NCBI GenBank assembly: GCA_009193035.1
Contig: SWDT01000149.1
Coordinates: 122,572 to 186,571 of the forward strand
Direction: 5' to 3'
DNA length: 64,000 nucleotides
Origin: Halicephalobus mephisto
Taxonomy: Eukaryota > Nematoda > Chromadorea > Rhabditida > Panagrolaimidae
Part shown: piece by piece, positions 33,144-44,311 of the stretch
Position numbering within the stretch: position 1 is the stretch's first letter
Layout of the letters: every line of letters starts with the position of its first letter
Notes under the pieces: generated by a model
What the model saw: the letters and a program-made list of their open reading frames with translations, nothing else
Database searches by the model: none
Told to the model about the DNA's origin: nothing
Position numbers and translations under genes: made by a program

Positions 33144-34223
33144 CTATTTATTAAACCTTCTTACAGACTTTTTAGTTGTATTTAGTTGATTTGAAATGAT
33201 AGAAATAGGTGTGCTAGTATCTTTCTTCTTTCTTCTAAATATTGTCTCAGCAACGAATCTCCTGTACGGCACGACGAAATATAAAGTTATCACAATATCA
33301 AAAGGACAATAAGTGTATTCAATCATAAAAATAACTAAAGTTGGAATAGCTGTGTTTTTGATGTTAAAAGCCAGGAAGGTTAAAATAGCAATAGGAATTC
33401 CGAGGACAAATATGCAAGTACTCAATAACTGAACCATTGTCATGATGAGGAGGGATCTCTGAATCTCATCAGTAATATAATTTGCTTGATGATTTTTGCG
33501 GAGTTCACGAAGGAAGATTCCCATGAGTATAAAACACCCAACATACAAAAGGATAATTCCTAAGACGCATAATTGAAAAAAAAACTGGTACTTTTTCAAG
33601 TCAACAAAGAGGAAAGTGGACTCATTCATGAAATATACAAATTCAGGATTTTGATCAATAGCTTCTGCGCGAAACTGATCAGGATTGAGATTGATTCTTG
33701 GGAAGCAATAAAAGAATATTGCTGTTAGAGAAATTACATGGAATATGACAATAATCAATATAACCCTTTTGTTTTTGAAAATCCGTTGCCACTTAGAAAT
33801 GAAAAGCACAGTATACCGACTGAAAACTATCATCGCCATTGCAATGATAATATTGAACAATATGTTACCAAATAAAAATGATAAAATGATACTTGATTTG
33901 ACTCCAGTATTGGAGAAGATTCCTGCTTGATAACCACCTAGGTAAGGACTAAAAAAATTCGAAATCCATATCTAATGAAAAATAAGTGTTTACCTTATCA
34001 AAACCGGCTTTACCAAAGCAATGAGAGTTTCTTCTGTAATAAGCCAAATTGCATGATTCAGAATTAACCATTTGAAAAATCCTATATCTTTGGATTTCGT
34101 AAATATTGCATAAAATAAAAGTATTGCCAGAATCCAAGAGATGGAACAAGCTGCAAAAGAGGAATAATAGTAAACTTTAATAATAGTAGAATTTTGAGAA
34201 AAAGCCAAAAACTCAGTTGACAT
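33144..34223 (-). CDS. Chemoreceptor GPCR, Str superfamily (paralog 2 of 3)
   Basis: Two exons (33994-34223 and 33144-33948) with a 45-nt intron encode 344 residues, the same length and exon structure as the neighbours. The exon 2 frame is open from the acceptor (SPYLGGYQAGIF) through TM3-TM7 to VVPYRRF and the basic tail. Differences from paralog 1 concentrate in extracellular and TM3-TM5 stretches, as expected for diversifying receptors. E-box at 34287-34297. Intact. Confidence 0.9.
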
Positions 34224-34286
34224 TTCATATAATATGAAAACTTTTAATTTTCAACTTATAAGAAAGCTCTTACTTCCTACATAGAA

Positions 34287-34297
34287 AACAGGTGAAA
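34287..34297 (-). promoter_or_regulatory. Chemoreceptor E-box, gene 2
   Basis: Minus-strand TTTCACCTGTT, a perfect WWYCACSTGYY match 64 bp upstream of the ATG at 34223, in the same context (TTTTCTATGTAGGAAGTAAG follows) as in genes 1 and 3. Confidence 0.7.
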
Positions 34298-34425
34298 AAA
34301 AATTAATTCTACCTACCTACAGATATCTTACTCATGAACATCTGCACACTCCAAATAAGCTCTTTTCTTGTCCACTGATTAGCCGTTGAACAAGTATGAG
34401 CTACTTGATCAAAGAGTATTTTTTT

Positions 34426-34470
34426 ATAATATATTGGGTTTTTGAGTATTTTACAATATGATCAAAAATT
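34426..34470 (-). promoter_or_regulatory. Conserved distal block upstream of chemoreceptor 2
   Basis: Same block as at 32887-32931 and 35961-36003, here 203 bp upstream of the ATG. Confidence 0.4.
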
Positions 34471-34683
34471 AAGAAAAGTATGTTGTTTAACAATGTTACG
34501 AAACATTAACATATAATAATCTAGGAAATCATTAAAACCAAGTGATATAATGTTCAGCTTACCACATGTTTAGACGTCAATCATAAACTCAGATTAGTAA
34601 CATAGAAGTAAATAATTTTTAACATTTGAAGTGTTTTTATTATCCGTTTTTTTATTAAATACACGAGATAAATGTGCACAATC

Positions 34684-35763
34684 CTATCTATTAAACCTTC
34701 TTACAGACTTTTTAGTTGTATTTAGTTGATTTGAAATGATAGAAATAGGAGAGGTGGTATCTTTCTTCTTTCTTCTAAATATTGTCTCAGCAACGAATCT
34801 CCTGTACGGGACAACGAAATATAAGGTCGTCGCAATATCAAAAGGACAATAAGTACATTCAATGATAAAAATAATTAAACCTAGAATAGCTGTGTTTTTG
34901 ATGTCAAAAGTTAGGAATACTAGAAAAGTAAGTGGAAATCCGAGGAAGAATGTTGAAGTAGTGAATAATTGAACCATTGCCATGATGAGGAGGGATCTCT
35001 GAACTTCATTAGTAATATAATTCGCTTGATGATTTTTGCGGAGTTCACGAAGAAAGACCCCTAGGAGTATAAAACACCCCACATACAAAATGATAAACCC
35101 TAGGATAAATATTTCGTAAGCAGACTGATACTTTTGGAAGCCGAAAAAGACAAAAGTGGGCTCATTCATGAAATATACAAATTCCGGATTCCGATCAATA
35201 GCTTCTGCGCGAAACTGATCAGGACTGCGATTGATCAGTGGGAATAGATAAAAGAATAGTGCTACTGGGAGAATTACATGAAAAATGATGATAATTAATA
35301 TAACCCATTTGTTTTTGAAAATCCGTTGCCACTTAGAAATGAAAAGTACAGTGTACCGACTGAAAACTATCATCACCGTTCCAATGAGAACATTGAATAA
35401 TATGCTGCCAAATAAAAATCCCGAAAAGATAGTTGATTGGAAGCCAGTTTTAGAAAAGACTCCTGCTTGATAGCCGGCGAAGTATGGGCTAAAAAACTTC
35501 GAAATACACATCTATTGAAAAAGAAATATTTACCTGATCATAACTGGCTTTACCAAAGCCATAAAAGTCTCTGCTGAAATCACCCAAATTGTATGATTAA
35601 GAATCAGCCATTTGAAAGAACTGATCTCTTTGGATTTCGTAAATATTGCATAAAATAAAAGTATTGCCAGACCCCAAGAGATGAGACAAACTACAGAAGA
35701 GGAATAATAGTAGACTTTAATGATGGTAGAATTTCGAGAAAGAGACAAAAGCCCAGTTGACAT
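34684..35763 (-). CDS. Chemoreceptor GPCR, Str superfamily (paralog 3 of 3)
   Basis: Two exons (35534-35763 and 34684-35488), 45-nt intron, 344 residues. The frame is intact. SPYFAGYQAGVFSKTG starts exon 2 and VVPYRRFVAETIFRRKKK ends the core. It is closer to paralog 1 than to 2 in exon 2. The three genes are in head-to-tail order with a repeat unit of about 1.6-1.8 kb including promoters, so they arose by tandem duplication. Confidence 0.9.
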
Positions 35764-35826
35764 TTCATATAATTTGAAAACTTTTAATTTTTAACTTATA
35801 AAAAAGCTCTTACTTCCTACATAGAA

Positions 35827-35837
35827 AACAGGTGAAA
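35827..35837 (-). promoter_or_regulatory. Chemoreceptor E-box, gene 3
   Basis: Minus-strand TTTCACCTGTT, a perfect WWYCACSTGYY match 64 bp upstream of the ATG at 35763, identical spacing to gene 2. Confidence 0.7.
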
Positions 35838-35960
35838 AAAATTAATTCTATCTACCTACAGATATCTTAGTAATGAACATCTGGACATCATAAGTTCCTT
35901 GTCCACTGATTAGTTGTTGAGAAAATATGAGGTACTTGATCAAGGAGTGTTTTTATTGAT

Positions 35961-36003
35961 AATATATTGGGTTTTTGAGTATTTTACAATATGATCAAAA
36001 ATT
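35961..36003 (-). promoter_or_regulatory. Conserved distal block upstream of chemoreceptor 3
   Basis: Third copy of the block at 32887-32931, here 198 bp upstream of the ATG. Confidence 0.4.
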
Positions 36004-36109
36004 TAAAAAAGCATATCAAATCTAAAGATGTTACAAAACGTTAAAGTATATTAATCTAGGAAATAATTAAAACCAGGTGATATGACGTTTACTTTACCAT
36101 GTGCTTATA

Positions 36110-37593
36110 CAATATCGGATAAAAGTAGGGAAAGTTTTTTATTTTTAATAACTTTGGATTTCCTCAATTCTCAGCTACTTCAATGTCAATACTGTGCAGC
36201 TAATATCAATCGCTTTAACAACAGTTGCGAGCACACCAAAAAGCTCTCACAAAAAATGACGCGAGATTTTAAATTTTTGGCGCGACAAAACTAATGCAAG
36301 TTTTATGTTATTTATGTAATTTCTAGTTTTTATCGTGTTTATTTTTATTGTAGTTTTGATAATGACTTACCAGAGTTGCTGCTTTCCACATATTAAAAAA
36401 CAGACTGTCAAAACTATTTATTGGAGCCAAAAGAGGTGTGATGCAGTTAGATCTTTTGATTCCAGTAAATATTGTTCCAACATAAATGTGGGTTTTCAAG
36501 ACGATAGAAAGTTTAATTTTTTATGAAGAATTTAGCAGACTAGAAAAGACCTCAAAAGCTGTTAATTCTCAAAGGTAGATATCACTAAAAATAATTTTCC
36601 GTTACTAGATCTAGATATTAAAAATAGAATTCTCAGTTAAAAAGACAATTCTATTATTCTCCAAAATGATATCGTGTAGACTAGCTGAAGCTGATCCTCG
36701 TGATTATCACAGAGTTGGGAAACTGCTCGTTTCCTCCGAGAATCAAAAGACGCAACTTGCTTTAACTTGAGAACACTGTCTCTAATTATTTGCCACATAG
36801 GCAAAAGTACTCTGGAGTGCCAGATTAGCTCTTTATTTATTTTATTCTGGGGAAATTTACTGAATTCAACATATTACTAGCACAAGATTCTATCTAAAGT
36901 ATCAGACTCCAACAACTCACCAAGGGAGTAATGTATCTGTGATTGGGGGATATTTTCCTACTTTCAAAATTAAACCACTAGCGCGATTCATGATATAATG
37001 AACTGACCGAATTGTGCAGAAATATTTGAGGATCATATGATCCTCTTTATTTGTCAGAATATAACGTTAGTTAGTTATTCCAGCACGATAAGGATAAAAA
37101 ATCCATTTCTGGGCATGAAGAAATAGCTTCATGGCCATGAAATCAACACTCTTCCTTGACTGTCTCAGTTGCCAGATATGAATCCTATTGAGCATATCTA
37201 GAGTGAGAGTAAGAGGAAGTGTCGTAGTCAAAAATATGGAAATCCAAACAAAAATCTTGACTTAATCAAACACCAGTGGACTAACATTAACTAGTCCTTT
37301 ATTGACAGCCTGATTCAGTTCATGAAAAGCCACTACTATTCAACAATTAGAGCTCATGGATGCCTAATTGGTTATTGAGTTTGCTTGTAAACTTTGTAGT
37401 TAGAATGAATTTTTGGACAGAAATGTAGAACTTGAATTGCTTTTGTCGCACTATTTTTTGTGAGAGCTTTTGGTATGTTTACAACTAGTTGTTGAGGCAA
37501 TCAGTAGTAGTTACACATTATTAAGATTGAAGTAACAGATAGTTAAGTAAATCTAAAGTTATTAAAAAATTTCATTACTTTTGTTCGGTACTG
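36110..37593 (+). mobile_element. Degenerate Tc1/mariner element with long inverted repeats
   Basis: The left end CAATATCGGATAAAAGTA and the complement of the right end CAGTACCGAACAAAAGTA start terminal inverted repeats that can be followed for about 190 bp (36110-36310 and 37420-37593). Shared blocks include TTTTTAATAACTTTRGATTT, CTACTTCAAT, CAACAA, ACCAAAA and GCTCTCACAAAAAAT. TA flanks both sides (36108-36109, 37594-37595). A decayed transposase lies inside. The total of about 1.48 kb fits a Tc1-like element with long inverted repeats. Left and right repeats have diverged by roughly a quarter, so it is old and immobile. Confidence 0.82.
36660..37385 (+). pseudogene. Tc1-family transposase relic
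   Basis: Fragments of a Tc1/mariner transposase can be read in shifting frames: a segment like NQKTQLA...EHC with KVLWS soon after (the region before the first catalytic Asp), FKIKPLARF, then FQHDKDKKS corresponding to the family's FQQDNDPKH (about 37078-37105), then LPDMNPIEHI (about 37170-37200) corresponding to SPDLNPIEHLW. Several stops and frameshifts interrupt it. It lies between the inverted repeats described above. Confidence 0.75.
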
Positions 37594-37595
37594 TA

Positions 37596-38339
37596 TTTCC
37601 ATAAATTTTGCCTTTGTAGTATAGGTGTATTAAAGGGGGAGGGGGAGCGTGAGATGTCAATGGTGTGACACCTTCGGAGCTCTTTGATTGGGCGGAAAAC
37701 TGTTGATTTCTATCATTAGCAATTAAGCCTGTTTATCTCAACATAAGCATGGAACAAAAAGAGGAAAGGTCCTTATTTAATCAAAGTCAAACTCGAACCA
37801 ATTTAAAGCTGGATTTTCTTAAAGATTAACTTTAACACTAATCTCACCTCCTAGACGTCGACTGACTGGGCGAAGCTTTGGACATTCTGTCTAGGCCGTT
37901 TCCGGTTTAACTCCGATTTTTATGCCTACATTAATAAACATATCACCTAGCTACAGTACAGGTCAACTAGGTAATATTAAAAATATGAAGTGATAGATTT
38001 TAGAATCCTAAATTCCTGAAAAGACTGTGGATTCCTACTGTATACATAGCTTCATATACACTTTATTTCATTACAACAACGAAGATAAATGAAGGAGAGA
38101 ATCCTTGTCCGACTGCTGCTAGTGAAACTAGGAGGAGATTCTCCAAAATTATCTATCAGAAACTTAGAATCAGCTACTGTTCAATATAAGATTCGCTGTC
38201 CTGACCTTTATTGCATTATTGTTACGTCAGCTGATTGGCTGGTGCTTTAGGACATTATGTAAGTTTTCATATGGACTAACTTCTGTTTTCAATACCTATG
38301 ATGCAAAACACTCTAAAACTATTCATATACGTCTTAATT
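37596..38339. other. Spacer upstream of chemoreceptor 4
   Basis: About 740 bp of moderately AT-rich sequence without gene or clear repeat. A poly-purine run AAAGGGGGAGGGGGAGCG lies near 37633. Nothing else was recognised. Confidence 0.4.
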
Positions 38340-38350
38340 TTCCACCTGTC
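38340..38350 (+). promoter_or_regulatory. Chemoreceptor E-box, gene 4
   Basis: The plus strand reads TTCCACCTGTC, again a perfect match to WWYCACSTGYY, 56 bp upstream of the ATG at 38406. Flanking sequence is unrelated to that of genes 1-3, so the match is not simply inherited by the recent duplication. Confidence 0.7.
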
Positions 38351-38405
38351 ACGACAAGAAATTTTCTTCGAGTCCGGTACGAGACATTAATAATCTGCTT
38401 GATTA

Positions 38406-39897
38406 ATGTCTTTTATTTTTACCAATTATTCTGCGTTAACCGTCGATGATCTCTATCACCCGACTCTCGTGGAGATTTACTCCATATATTGGGACGTTTC
38501 CCTTTGTGTGACTACAGTATTCTTCATCTTCATGCTGTATACTATTGTGAAGAAATCTTCAACAGAGATGAAGGAATATCGAGTATACTTAATCAACCAA
38601 CTGACCTGGAGTTTTTTATTTGATCTCCACTTGGGAGTGTGGAAGCCAGTCCCATTGTGGCCTTTCTACCTCGGGTACTATGTTGGATGGTACTCGAATA
38701 TTCCGAAAGAATACTCTCTTCTTCCCCTCATTGGAGTCACTTTTTTTTCAGTCGGCATGGGATTCTCCATCTTTATGTCTATTATCCACAGATATATTCA
38801 AGTTGCACCGTTTTCAATTTCATATAAACGCTACTACTCTCTACCACAGAGACTCACTCATGATAGTCTGCTGTTTGTGATTCTTGAATGTTGTTTTTGT
38901 CTCCCTCTTTGGATATTCAAGCCAGACAATGATCAGTTGAAAGACACGATCATTTCGCAAGCAGAATACATGAAGTTCTTTTTCGACAAATACCCGAATT
39001 TATTTGGATTTGCTCCGGAAATGAATGGAGGACTTTCAATCATAGGCATGAGTTTCCTGCTTACATTTTTATTTGGAATCATGATCTTCATCGTTTTACT
39101 GTATTTCAATTTCCTGAGAATTCTCAAAAAAAACAAGCAGTTATTGAGTGTGAGTACCTATGATATGCAAGTACGTTTAATTTACACTATCTGAAGGAAA
39201 AATCATGTTTTAAAATCGTTCAAATTCAGTTATTATTGCATAGATTCAGTTTTATTTCTTAAGTTTATTTTAGTTTACTTTAACTTTTACCATTAACAGT
39301 ATTATGAAATTAATAATTAATTTTTTAAAACAGAAGGGGGAATTTTTCTTAGAAATGGGCCAGGTGAAGACTAAAATAAAATACTGAGGTGGGAATTCTA
39401 TTTTTGAGATAGAATTCTTTAAATTTCAATTATATACTGTGATTTCAGTTCTCCTTTATAGACAAAAGACAAGTTCTATGAATCCTAAGAAAAAAGAATT
39501 TTAAAACAACATCCAATAGTTAAATCAGAATGATTTGAGAAGATGAATTTTCTTTACAAAACCCATGTGAATGATGTTTGTTTTTCAGAGGATGTTATTC
39601 AAAACTATTATAGTCCAAACATTCCTCGCTATACTTCTGCTAATAGTCCCGATCACCAGTTGTGTCGTGTTAGCCGTATTTAATGTGAACTGGGTCTCCA
39701 AGTTCTCCTTGTTAATGTTTATGGTGACTTCAACACACACCATTGCCGACTTCGTGACTCTAGTTTGCATTGTGAAACCATACAGAATGTTCGTTATCCA
39801 ATGCATTGACAAGCTGCTGAAACCACTGGGGTTCAACATTCTCACTCTGCCAACGAATGCTGTTGCTCAATCAACATCTGGAATTCCTACTAACTAA
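38406..39897 (+). CDS. Chemoreceptor GPCR, Str superfamily (srh-like)
   Basis: Two exons (38406-39170 and 39589-39897) join in phase 0 to 357 residues. Exon 1 holds TM1-TM5, with YHPTLVEIY at the start, WKPVPLWPFYLGYYVGW after TM2 and TYDMQ at its end. Exon 2 holds TM6-TM7 with the KPYRMF motif typical of srh/str receptors. It is paralogous to the gene at 44312 with the same intron position, and only distantly related to the three-gene cluster. Intact. Confidence 0.9.
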
Positions 39898-40441
39898 ACG
39901 ATATTTTCTGAGATTTTGATCGACCAGAAAAGTCATAACACACTCGATCATCAAATGTGGCAAAACAATATCTGTAAAAGCTTCTCTTCTATTATATCAT
40001 CACGTATTTTTCATAGACCGTTTTTATATCCTTTGTATTTGGTTTTATTGTTTAAGTTAGAGGTATGATAGGAATAAAGTGTGTTTTTGTGTTTTACTGT
40101 TAGGTGACTTCGGAATATAAAGTCATATTGCAGTACGTCATTGACGAACATTGATTTTGCTGTAAGTTTCAACGATGATGTTTAATTGATATATTCAAAA
40201 TTTGCAATAAAAATGTTGGAACAAAAATTATTTAACATTATTTTTACATATAGTATTAATAATACTATAGAAAAGACCTGCATATGCATACTCAATATAG
40301 ATGAGGACAAATTAATTCTAATCACTGGCTTCACTACGACAAGTGAAGTCTTCGAACAGATATTCATAGTTGTGACTAAGTATGCATTCATATACAACTG
40401 CATCAAATAAAGTTTGGTTAACAACATTTGCATATTAAGAA
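39898..40441. other. Spacer after chemoreceptor 4
   Basis: Presumed 3' UTR with AATAAAG at about 40073-40079. The rest is AT-rich and unassigned. Confidence 0.4.
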
Positions 40442-40690
40442 TGTTGTATCTGTCACGCCGAGTGACCTACTTCTAGATGAGGAAGGAAAATAGTATAGAA
40501 AAGGTTTATCAAATAAATGCTTTAGACACAATACAAAAAAACACTATGTCGAACTCGACATAGAACAAACAACGCCCCTTTCCGCCAAGAGGAACTGTTT
40601 GTCGTCTTGTCAGTGCTAAGGCAATCCGTTAGGGACCAAGCGCTCCCGGTTGATTGCGCTTCCCATTAAGGCTGGGTGCCCGATCCAACA
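40442..40690. mobile_element. Solo LTR, copy 2 (249 bp)
   Basis: Begins TGTTGTATCTGTCACGCCGA and ends GATCCAACA; TGTTG/CAACA is a perfect terminal inverted repeat. It is flanked by AAGAA on both sides (40437-40441 and 40691-40695), a perfect 5-bp target duplication. The inner palindrome GTCACGCCGAGTGAC, the AAATAAA motif and CGCTTCCCATTAAGG are shared with copy 1 (26982-27264). No retrotransposon interior follows. Confidence 0.92.
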
Positions 40691-40695
40691 AAGAA

Positions 40696-41231
40696 TAACA
40701 GAAGAATGAAGCTAAACTAGTATCATTTTTCTTAAGTGAATAAAAAACAAAAAAATTTACATTAAAATGTTAGAAAAACTCAAACTTTTGAAAATAAATA
40801 AGTTCATTTTCCTAATAAATATTTAGTACTTTTTATTTGTTCTAATATATATAAGTGCTCTAGAAGAGAGTAATGATAATGTTACGGTTTGATCTCAATG
40901 GATAATTATCTACAAAATATTATTTTCTATTAATTTTGATTCATTTTAGTTTTCATTTTTGCATTATTTACTAGTCACTTTTTGGATCTTAATTATGATG
41001 ATTTTATTTTGAGGTTTAAATTCTAAAATCATATCAGATAAGTAATTTTTTTATTACGCGTGAATTTGAGGTAAATAGCAATGACGGACTGACAATCGAA
41101 ATCTGTGCAAGAAAGAGAGAGTGGAGAGAATTGAAGCATTAGAGACAGTCAAGTAGTGAATATATTATCGATAAATTGCGTTTTTATCAACATTCCATAG
41201 ACAAGTCATAAGCTATCTTTTATTTGAAAGA
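40696..41231. other. AT-rich spacer upstream of the Hsp70-like gene
   Basis: No gene or repeat recognised. It presumably contains the promoter of the gene starting at 41232; a TATATATAAG at about 40846 is too far upstream to be that gene's TATA box. Confidence 0.35.
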
Positions 41232-43566
41232 ATGTCTATTGCTTGTGTTATTACAAACCATTTTAATGAATTTGAAGTCAATCTCCATGATGTCAGAACA
41301 CAAACGTCTAGTGATTTTCAACATCGAAACAAACCCATTTGCCAAATTATTGATGAGCTAATTGCACAGTATGGAAACGACATTGGGATTGTCATTGTCA
41401 CAAATGATCCATATTTACATCCAGATGATGTAAAAGATTTCAAAAAAGACGATTTTAAGAAATACGGTAATTTAGTCGATATTCCTACGAAAGAAGAACT
41501 GGATATCTTCGGCTACTTCACCGAAACAGTTGAATATTCTGTTGGAGATTTCATTATTTATTTTGAAGACATGGGTTCTATTGGATTTAAATGTACAAAA
41601 GTCACCGAAAAAAGTATGGTATGGGAAAAGTTCAATAAATTCACATACTCTACTTTTCAATGTAATGACTTCGACTTCATTTTGCTCTTATTCGGTCTGG
41701 AAATAAGTCAAGTTCACGCTGTTTTTGAAGTTGATAGAAAATCAGAGGTTTTATCAGAATTCCCTAAATTATATGAAAATGGCTTTAAAAGTGTCAATTT
41801 CATTAAGTATGAAGATATATTCGAAAAAGGAAGTGCAATGATCTTTGCAAAACATTTAATTTCTGATCCAGATGTTTCAATTTTGGTTAAAATAAGTAAA
41901 TCTGATGAAACAATCAACCTGTACACCATTGAGGACTGGGGTTTTATCCACATCCCACAGTTGATCAAGGAATATAGACCAAGAACAGACATCATGGGAA
42001 TCGATTTTGGAGCAACCAGATCTGTCTTGGCTGTTTCTAGACATACAGGAATTCATGTTATTCCTTTTGATTCTTCTTCTCCTGGAGATCTCTGGACAGA
42101 ATCCATACTTTCATTTGATGCAGGTAAGCCATTGTTTGGAAAAGCAGCAATGAAAAGACTTAGAATAAAGCCCGCCGATGTTTTTTTCGATGGTAAACTT
42201 CTTGCGAATCTAGATCGTCCGTTTTTACATCGGAAAGAAATGATTTGGCCTTTTGCCTTCTTTGGGAAACAAAATGAAGAACCGTATTTTTATCTGCCTG
42301 AGTGCTCGAAAGATGTAGATCTATCTCTTTCAGAGTTCAATGCGATCTTTCTAGAATGGATGACAAAAGCAGCGAGTGAATATCAATCTGAATTCAATGA
42401 TGGTAAATCCGTGCAAAAGACAGTTATTACGGTTCCAAGATATTTACAAAATAATGATGAAGTGTTTTCCTATATCTACAGTACTATTAAAGCAACTGTA
42501 TTGGCTAATATTGAAGTGATTGACATTATTGAAGAGACTCACGCTGATCTTCTCTATTATTTCTCCAATGACAGATATTCTGAAATGATCAAACCCGGGA
42601 TGAAAATCGCCATCTTTGACATTGGGGGAGGGACTGGCATCTGCAGAATATATGATATTACACAACATAATGGCAAAAAATATGCGGTCTGTTCAGGAGA
42701 ATTAAATAAGAATGAGTCTCAAATAAATTCTGGAAGAGATATTGACGAAATAATTATCAACAAATTAACGGAGTATATTCCAAAGAATTTATCATTTGAT
42801 CTAAAGTATAAAACACTTGAAGCAGCGAAGGAGATTAAATATAACCTTTCTTTTGAAAAGAAAACAGAGTGAGGATTGTATTTTGACTAAAAAATAAACT
42901 ATATATTTCAGGTTCACCTTGTCGGAGATAGACTCACATGATGAAAGAGTGATTGAACTTACAAGGGAATGGTTTGAACAGGAATTAGCAACTCTTTTCC
43001 CTGATGATGATTCTGTTTATACTGAATTTAAATGGTGTCCACTACCAACCCAAAGGAAGGATCGATGTAGAGGAGAAGAGACTTCCGAATCTATATGGTT
43101 TTGCGAAGATAGTAACATAGACATTGTTTTCTTGGCAGGAGGAACTTGTAAAATTCCGTTTATCCAAGAGTGGATTAGAAAACAGTTTCCAAATGCAGAA
43201 GTTAAAATTGATGGACAGCTGGAGATCATCACAGCCACCGGAGCAGTTGTTCATGCTCTTCAAGTCCTAAGTGGGGAAGTCGAACCTTATATTAAAATTA
43301 CTGAATCTGAAGTCAAAAAGTTTGAATTCAAGATTAAGCAATTTGATAAAAAAGTAGAGTCTCCCAACCTACCCTCTGGTGGAAAAGATGATGATTACAA
43401 TGATTTCTCCAGTTCCAACAAAGAAACTATAATCAAACACAATCAAATTGCGGCTTCTTCTGCACCAAAAAACAATAGTTCTGAAGCAACTCAGCATTAC
43501 CGCAAAACTGTTCCAGAACCATCTCAAGAAGATGTTCCTGCTAAAAAGAAATTTTTACTACCGTGA
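41232..43566 (+). CDS. Divergent Hsp70-like ATPase-domain protein
   Basis: Two exons (41232-42868 and 42912-43566; 43-nt intron) encode 763 residues. From residue about 253, the protein has the actin/Hsp70 fold signatures: phosphate-1 DFGATRS (258-264), VITVPRY (398-404), phosphate-2 DIGGGTG (463-469) and the adenosine motif LAGGTCKIP (620-628). The DLGTT of true Hsp70 is altered to DFGATRS. There is no recognisable peptide-binding domain; the tail after about 680 is polar and low-complexity. Residues 1-250 are unusual: IGIVIVTNDP and EDIFEKGSAMIFAKHL vaguely recall parts of a second, degenerate nucleotide-binding domain. Nematodes have several such Hsp70-like proteins of unknown role. It lies between two paralogous chemoreceptors. 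Confidence 0.85.
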
Positions 43567-44311
43567 CTGAAAACTTACGAGACAAAGTATGAAATCGATG
43601 GTTATCTCTTTGTTTTCTCTGGAAGTATAGTTTAGTCATTATGAAAAAGTTGTGAATAATATATCAGATGAATACCTTGTACAAGGTATAATATTATTTA
43701 TATTGAAATGCTTATATAGCTTGAAAATATTTTAAAAAGATATATTCAGATGTTGTTAAAACATTGGTCTTGTTACTTTAATGAATCTTCGAATCAATGA
43801 GGAAACGATCCTAATTACGGTAACCTTAAGATTCATGGTTTTAATTTCACTGATGTAGTTAAAAAAGGAAGTAAGATTAATGTTCCTTAACATTATTAGT
43901 GAACGAGCCTGAGCATTGGTCCAAAGTGCTTAAGGGAGGTGTGATTGAATTACTTATAGTACATGTTTAAAATAAACGACTTTACTTTTTTGTAAAAGAG
44001 GAAGTAAAATTCCAAAAATTCCACTTTCAAATAAAAAAGACAAATTAGACGTTAAATTTTTAATTACCTGATTACCCAATTTCTGGAAAAATATGAGTTT
44101 CTCTTCTTTGCTGAGAATGAATAAAAGCTCACAAAATGGAGATACCAGCTTATTTAATTAGTTGATTTCAAATTTTTCCCTCGTTTATTTCTTAAAAATG
44201 TTGTCTTTCCCTTTTCTAATGCAATAATCATATTGGTTATTACTTTTGCATGTAATATGATTATTGATTTTTATACTTCTTGGTATCGGAAGGTACAACA
44301 AGTGCTTGATT
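43567..44311. other. Spacer upstream of chemoreceptor 5
   Basis: About 745 bp without gene. Unlike the four other Str-type receptors here, no CACSTG E-box was found in this spacer. Confidence 0.45.

Noticed and set aside
36082..36294. 70-codon frame on the plus strand
   Set aside because: It lies entirely in the left inverted repeat of the Tc1-like element and has no counterpart function.
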